DNA of 64,000 nucleotides. Origin: TMP-7 sp038212445. Lineage in GTDB: Bacteria; Acidobacteriota; Terriglobia; Bryobacterales; Bryobacteraceae. The notes beneath the pieces were generated by a model. It worked only from the letters and a program-made list of their open reading frames with translations, searched no databases and had not been told where the DNA came from. The translations under genes were made by a program, and so were the position numbers. Within the stretch, counting starts at the first letter, position 1; each line of letters begins with the position of its first letter. The DNA lies in assembly GCA_038212445.1 (NCBI GenBank), contig JBBQUM010000022.1, positions 1 to 64,000 of the forward strand, written 5' to 3'. Of the stretch, positions 62,657 to 64,000 are shown in pieces.

Positions 62657-63732
62657 AGGTCTTTTCGAGAGAGAATCGTGAACTCAGAGGCGAACACCGA
62701 CCACAGACCTGTGGCCACCCCGGCCTTGAGCATTAAGTGTTTAAGCATGCCTCTTCTCCCATTCTGCCGGTAATCCATGAGATCGATGAATCCCGAGAGC
62801 GCCCCTCGACTATTCAGGGGGAGGAGATTTGTTGGCGAGTTGTAACCATCCCAAGCGTGGTAGGGTTGAGTGTCTATGAAGCCCGCCTCGCGCAGAAGTT
62901 TCTGGTACCCGGCCAGCGAATAAGTGTAAGTTCTATACCCTCGATTAGCTTTAGATCGATATTGATTGAAGGTTCGGCTACACCAATAGCTGGCCAGCCT
63001 TCTTGGCATTAGACTTGTATAGGGCAGACCGCTGTGATCCAATGCACCTCGGAAGGACTCCGCACCTACTCGGTTCTCGATACCGAGGCAAACGAGCCCG
63101 CCAGGCTTCAGAAGCCCTAGGATTCGCTTGAGAAACGCCAGCTGAGTGTCTCGCGGGTCGCCATCAGTGTTTAGCGCCGCCCATTCGAGGACGCCATTGA
63201 GTACAATAGCGTCGAACTGTTCCAAGGCCAGCGGCGGATTGAGAAAGTCTGCGCAGATAACATCGATGGCCAAATCGTCTTCAGTCGCCCTTGACTGGAT
63301 AAAGTCGGCGCGTTCCCAAATAGCTTCGAGGGCGACTACACGGGCAAACCGCCCGCTACCTGCGAGGGCTGCGGAGATTCCGCCGAGTCCCGCACCAACG
63401 TCAAGCACGGTCGCGCCATCGGGCATCTGCCATAAATAGTGAAAATCCGCCCGGTGCGGACTGGATATGTAACTCCGCAAGTTATCGTCGGACAGACCGT
63501 CTGAGATCGCGCGGCGCCATCCTACACGTCGGGCCTGTTCATTTAGTTCCTGCATCTGTTGTCGCGGAATCTCACCCCAGTAGAACTCCTGGGAGCTGAA
63601 TCGAGGGATGTCAGCATGATACTCACCGACACGACCGCACCGAGGGCAGGACAGGGCATCAGCGCTACGAGTGATTAGGCCTTGGCAATTAGCGCACGCC
63701 AGGATGGCGGCATTGTTACAATAATGTTTCAT
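62650..63732 (-). CDS. Zinc-ribbon class I methyltransferase
   Basis: A protein of 360 residues. An N-terminal zinc ribbon (CANCQGLITRS then CPRCGRVGEYH) is followed by a Rossmann methyltransferase with the SAM site VLDVGAGLGGISAALAGSG and a C-terminal region typical of EPS-locus methyltransferases (NRVGAESFRGALDHSGLP, YQKLLREAGFIDTQPYHAWD). It probably methylates a sugar or lipid intermediate of the polysaccharide. It overlaps the downstream kinase-like gene by 7 bp, so both are one unit. Confidence 0.9.
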   Translation of the reverse strand: MKHYCNNAAILACANCQGLITRSADALSCPRCGRVGEYHADIPRFSSQEFYWGEIPRQQMQELNEQARRVGWRRAISDGLSDDNLRSYISSPHRADFHYLWQMPDGATVLDVGAGLGGISAALAGSGRFARVVALEAIWERADFIQSRATEDDLAIDVICADFLNPPLALEQFDAIVLNGVLEWAALNTDGDPRDTQLAFLKRILGLLKPGGLVCLGIENRVGAESFRGALDHSGLPYTSLMPRRLASYWCSRTFNQYRSKANRGYRTYTYSLAGYQKLLREAGFIDTQPYHAWDGYNSPTNLLPLNSRGALSGFIDLMDYRQNGRRGMLKHLMLKAGVATGLWSVFASEFTILSRKDLC

Positions 63733-64000
63733 AACTCAACCAGGGGAAGTCGAATCCTTTCATGCTTAAAGTTCACAAACCAGTGCAGGGAACGATACGA
63801 TAAGTCGATCGCGGGCGACGCGGGTAAGCGCAACAGCGAGAATCAAACCGGTATACGATCCCGAAGTTGTTCGACGAGTCTCGCGGCGGTCCGGAAGATC
63901 GATCCCGACAAAGGTACTAGCGGGCTTGAAGCCGTGATCGGCTCCAGCCCTGAAAAGCCGAGGGATCTAACGTCTCTGTTCTCCGGACGTGTCAACATCC
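63733..64000. other. Window edge without a gene
   Basis: The last 268 bp hold no gene I can support. The methyltransferase promoter must lie here or beyond, because it is the first visible gene of the minus-strand locus. No strong repeat or hairpin is seen. Confidence 0.5.

Noticed and set aside
1..64000. CRISPR array, tRNA, rRNA, integrase or insertion sequence
   Set aside because: I looked for regularly spaced repeats, conserved RNA sequences and transposase motifs and saw none; a dedicated search could still find a degenerate case.

Overview
The window reads as a high-GC chromosomal segment of a free-living, probably soil-dwelling Acidobacteriota bacterium of the Solibacter/Bryobacter type. 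This is an inference from family content only: an Oar-like TonB receptor with a carboxypeptidase-regulatory N-terminus, DUF1080, DUF885 and SelA-like exported proteins, several PEP-CTERM proteins, a 'NSLRHG'-type protein with a solitary terminase ATPase, and a GH39-like hydrolase. No rRNA, tRNA, CRISPR array or recognisable insertion sequence was found.

Layout. 0-7.4 kb: a decayed Oar-like TonB receptor downstream of a very large BvgS-like hybrid sensor kinase. 7.5-11 kb: a secreted DUF1349-like protein, then a co-directional ArsR / SRPBCC / DoxX-like / alpha-beta hydrolase / DUF1801 set. 11.4-18.6 kb: a DUF885 peptidase, cupin, DUF1080, an amino-acid permease, and a DUF58 protein that overlaps a siderophore/vitamin-type TonB receptor. 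18.6-20.8 kb: a TetR regulator divergent from a membrane protein and an ABA4-like gene with a frameshift, with two matching 17-bp operators between them, then a lone ExbD. 20.8-31.3 kb: VOC protein, winged-helix regulator, SelA-like PLP enzyme, MmcB-like protein, cytochrome c, core metabolism (ubiE/menG, aroB, nadB), a Na/Ca exchanger-like protein, motAB and a TPR protein. 31.4-40.8 kb: PLP-dependent enzyme, SNF2 helicase with an adjacent SWIM protein, GH39-like hydrolase, exonuclease III, debris of a DUF11-repeat surface protein, and rsmG.

40.8-52.7 kb is an accessory zone: a family 2 glycosyltransferase, a terminase-like ATPase/nuclease with a possible small partner, two paralogous exported proteins of unknown function, one of two copies of a short dispersed element with inverted-repeat ends, and five PEP-CTERM surface proteins separated by strong hairpins. 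52.7-63.7 kb is a minus-strand polysaccharide locus: UDP-GlcNAc 2-epimerase, NAD-dependent epimerase, Gfo/Idh oxidoreductase (frameshifted), three GT4 glycosyltransferases (one resembling the exosortase-A-associated family), a Wzx-like flippase, an APH-fold protein with an internal amber codon, and a methyltransferase. PEP-CTERM proteins next to exopolysaccharide genes fit the known link between protein sorting by exosortase and EPS, but no exosortase lies in the window.

Four genes are clearly interrupted (Oar-like receptor, DUF11 protein, ABA4-like, Gfo/Idh) and a fifth (APH-like) has a single in-frame stop. Two of the frameshifts look like loss of one G from a G-run, so sequencing error must be excluded for those. 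I did not find a convincing entirely new system; the most useful leads are the twin TetR operators, the dispersed element, the two-member exported family, and the solitary terminase neighbourhood.
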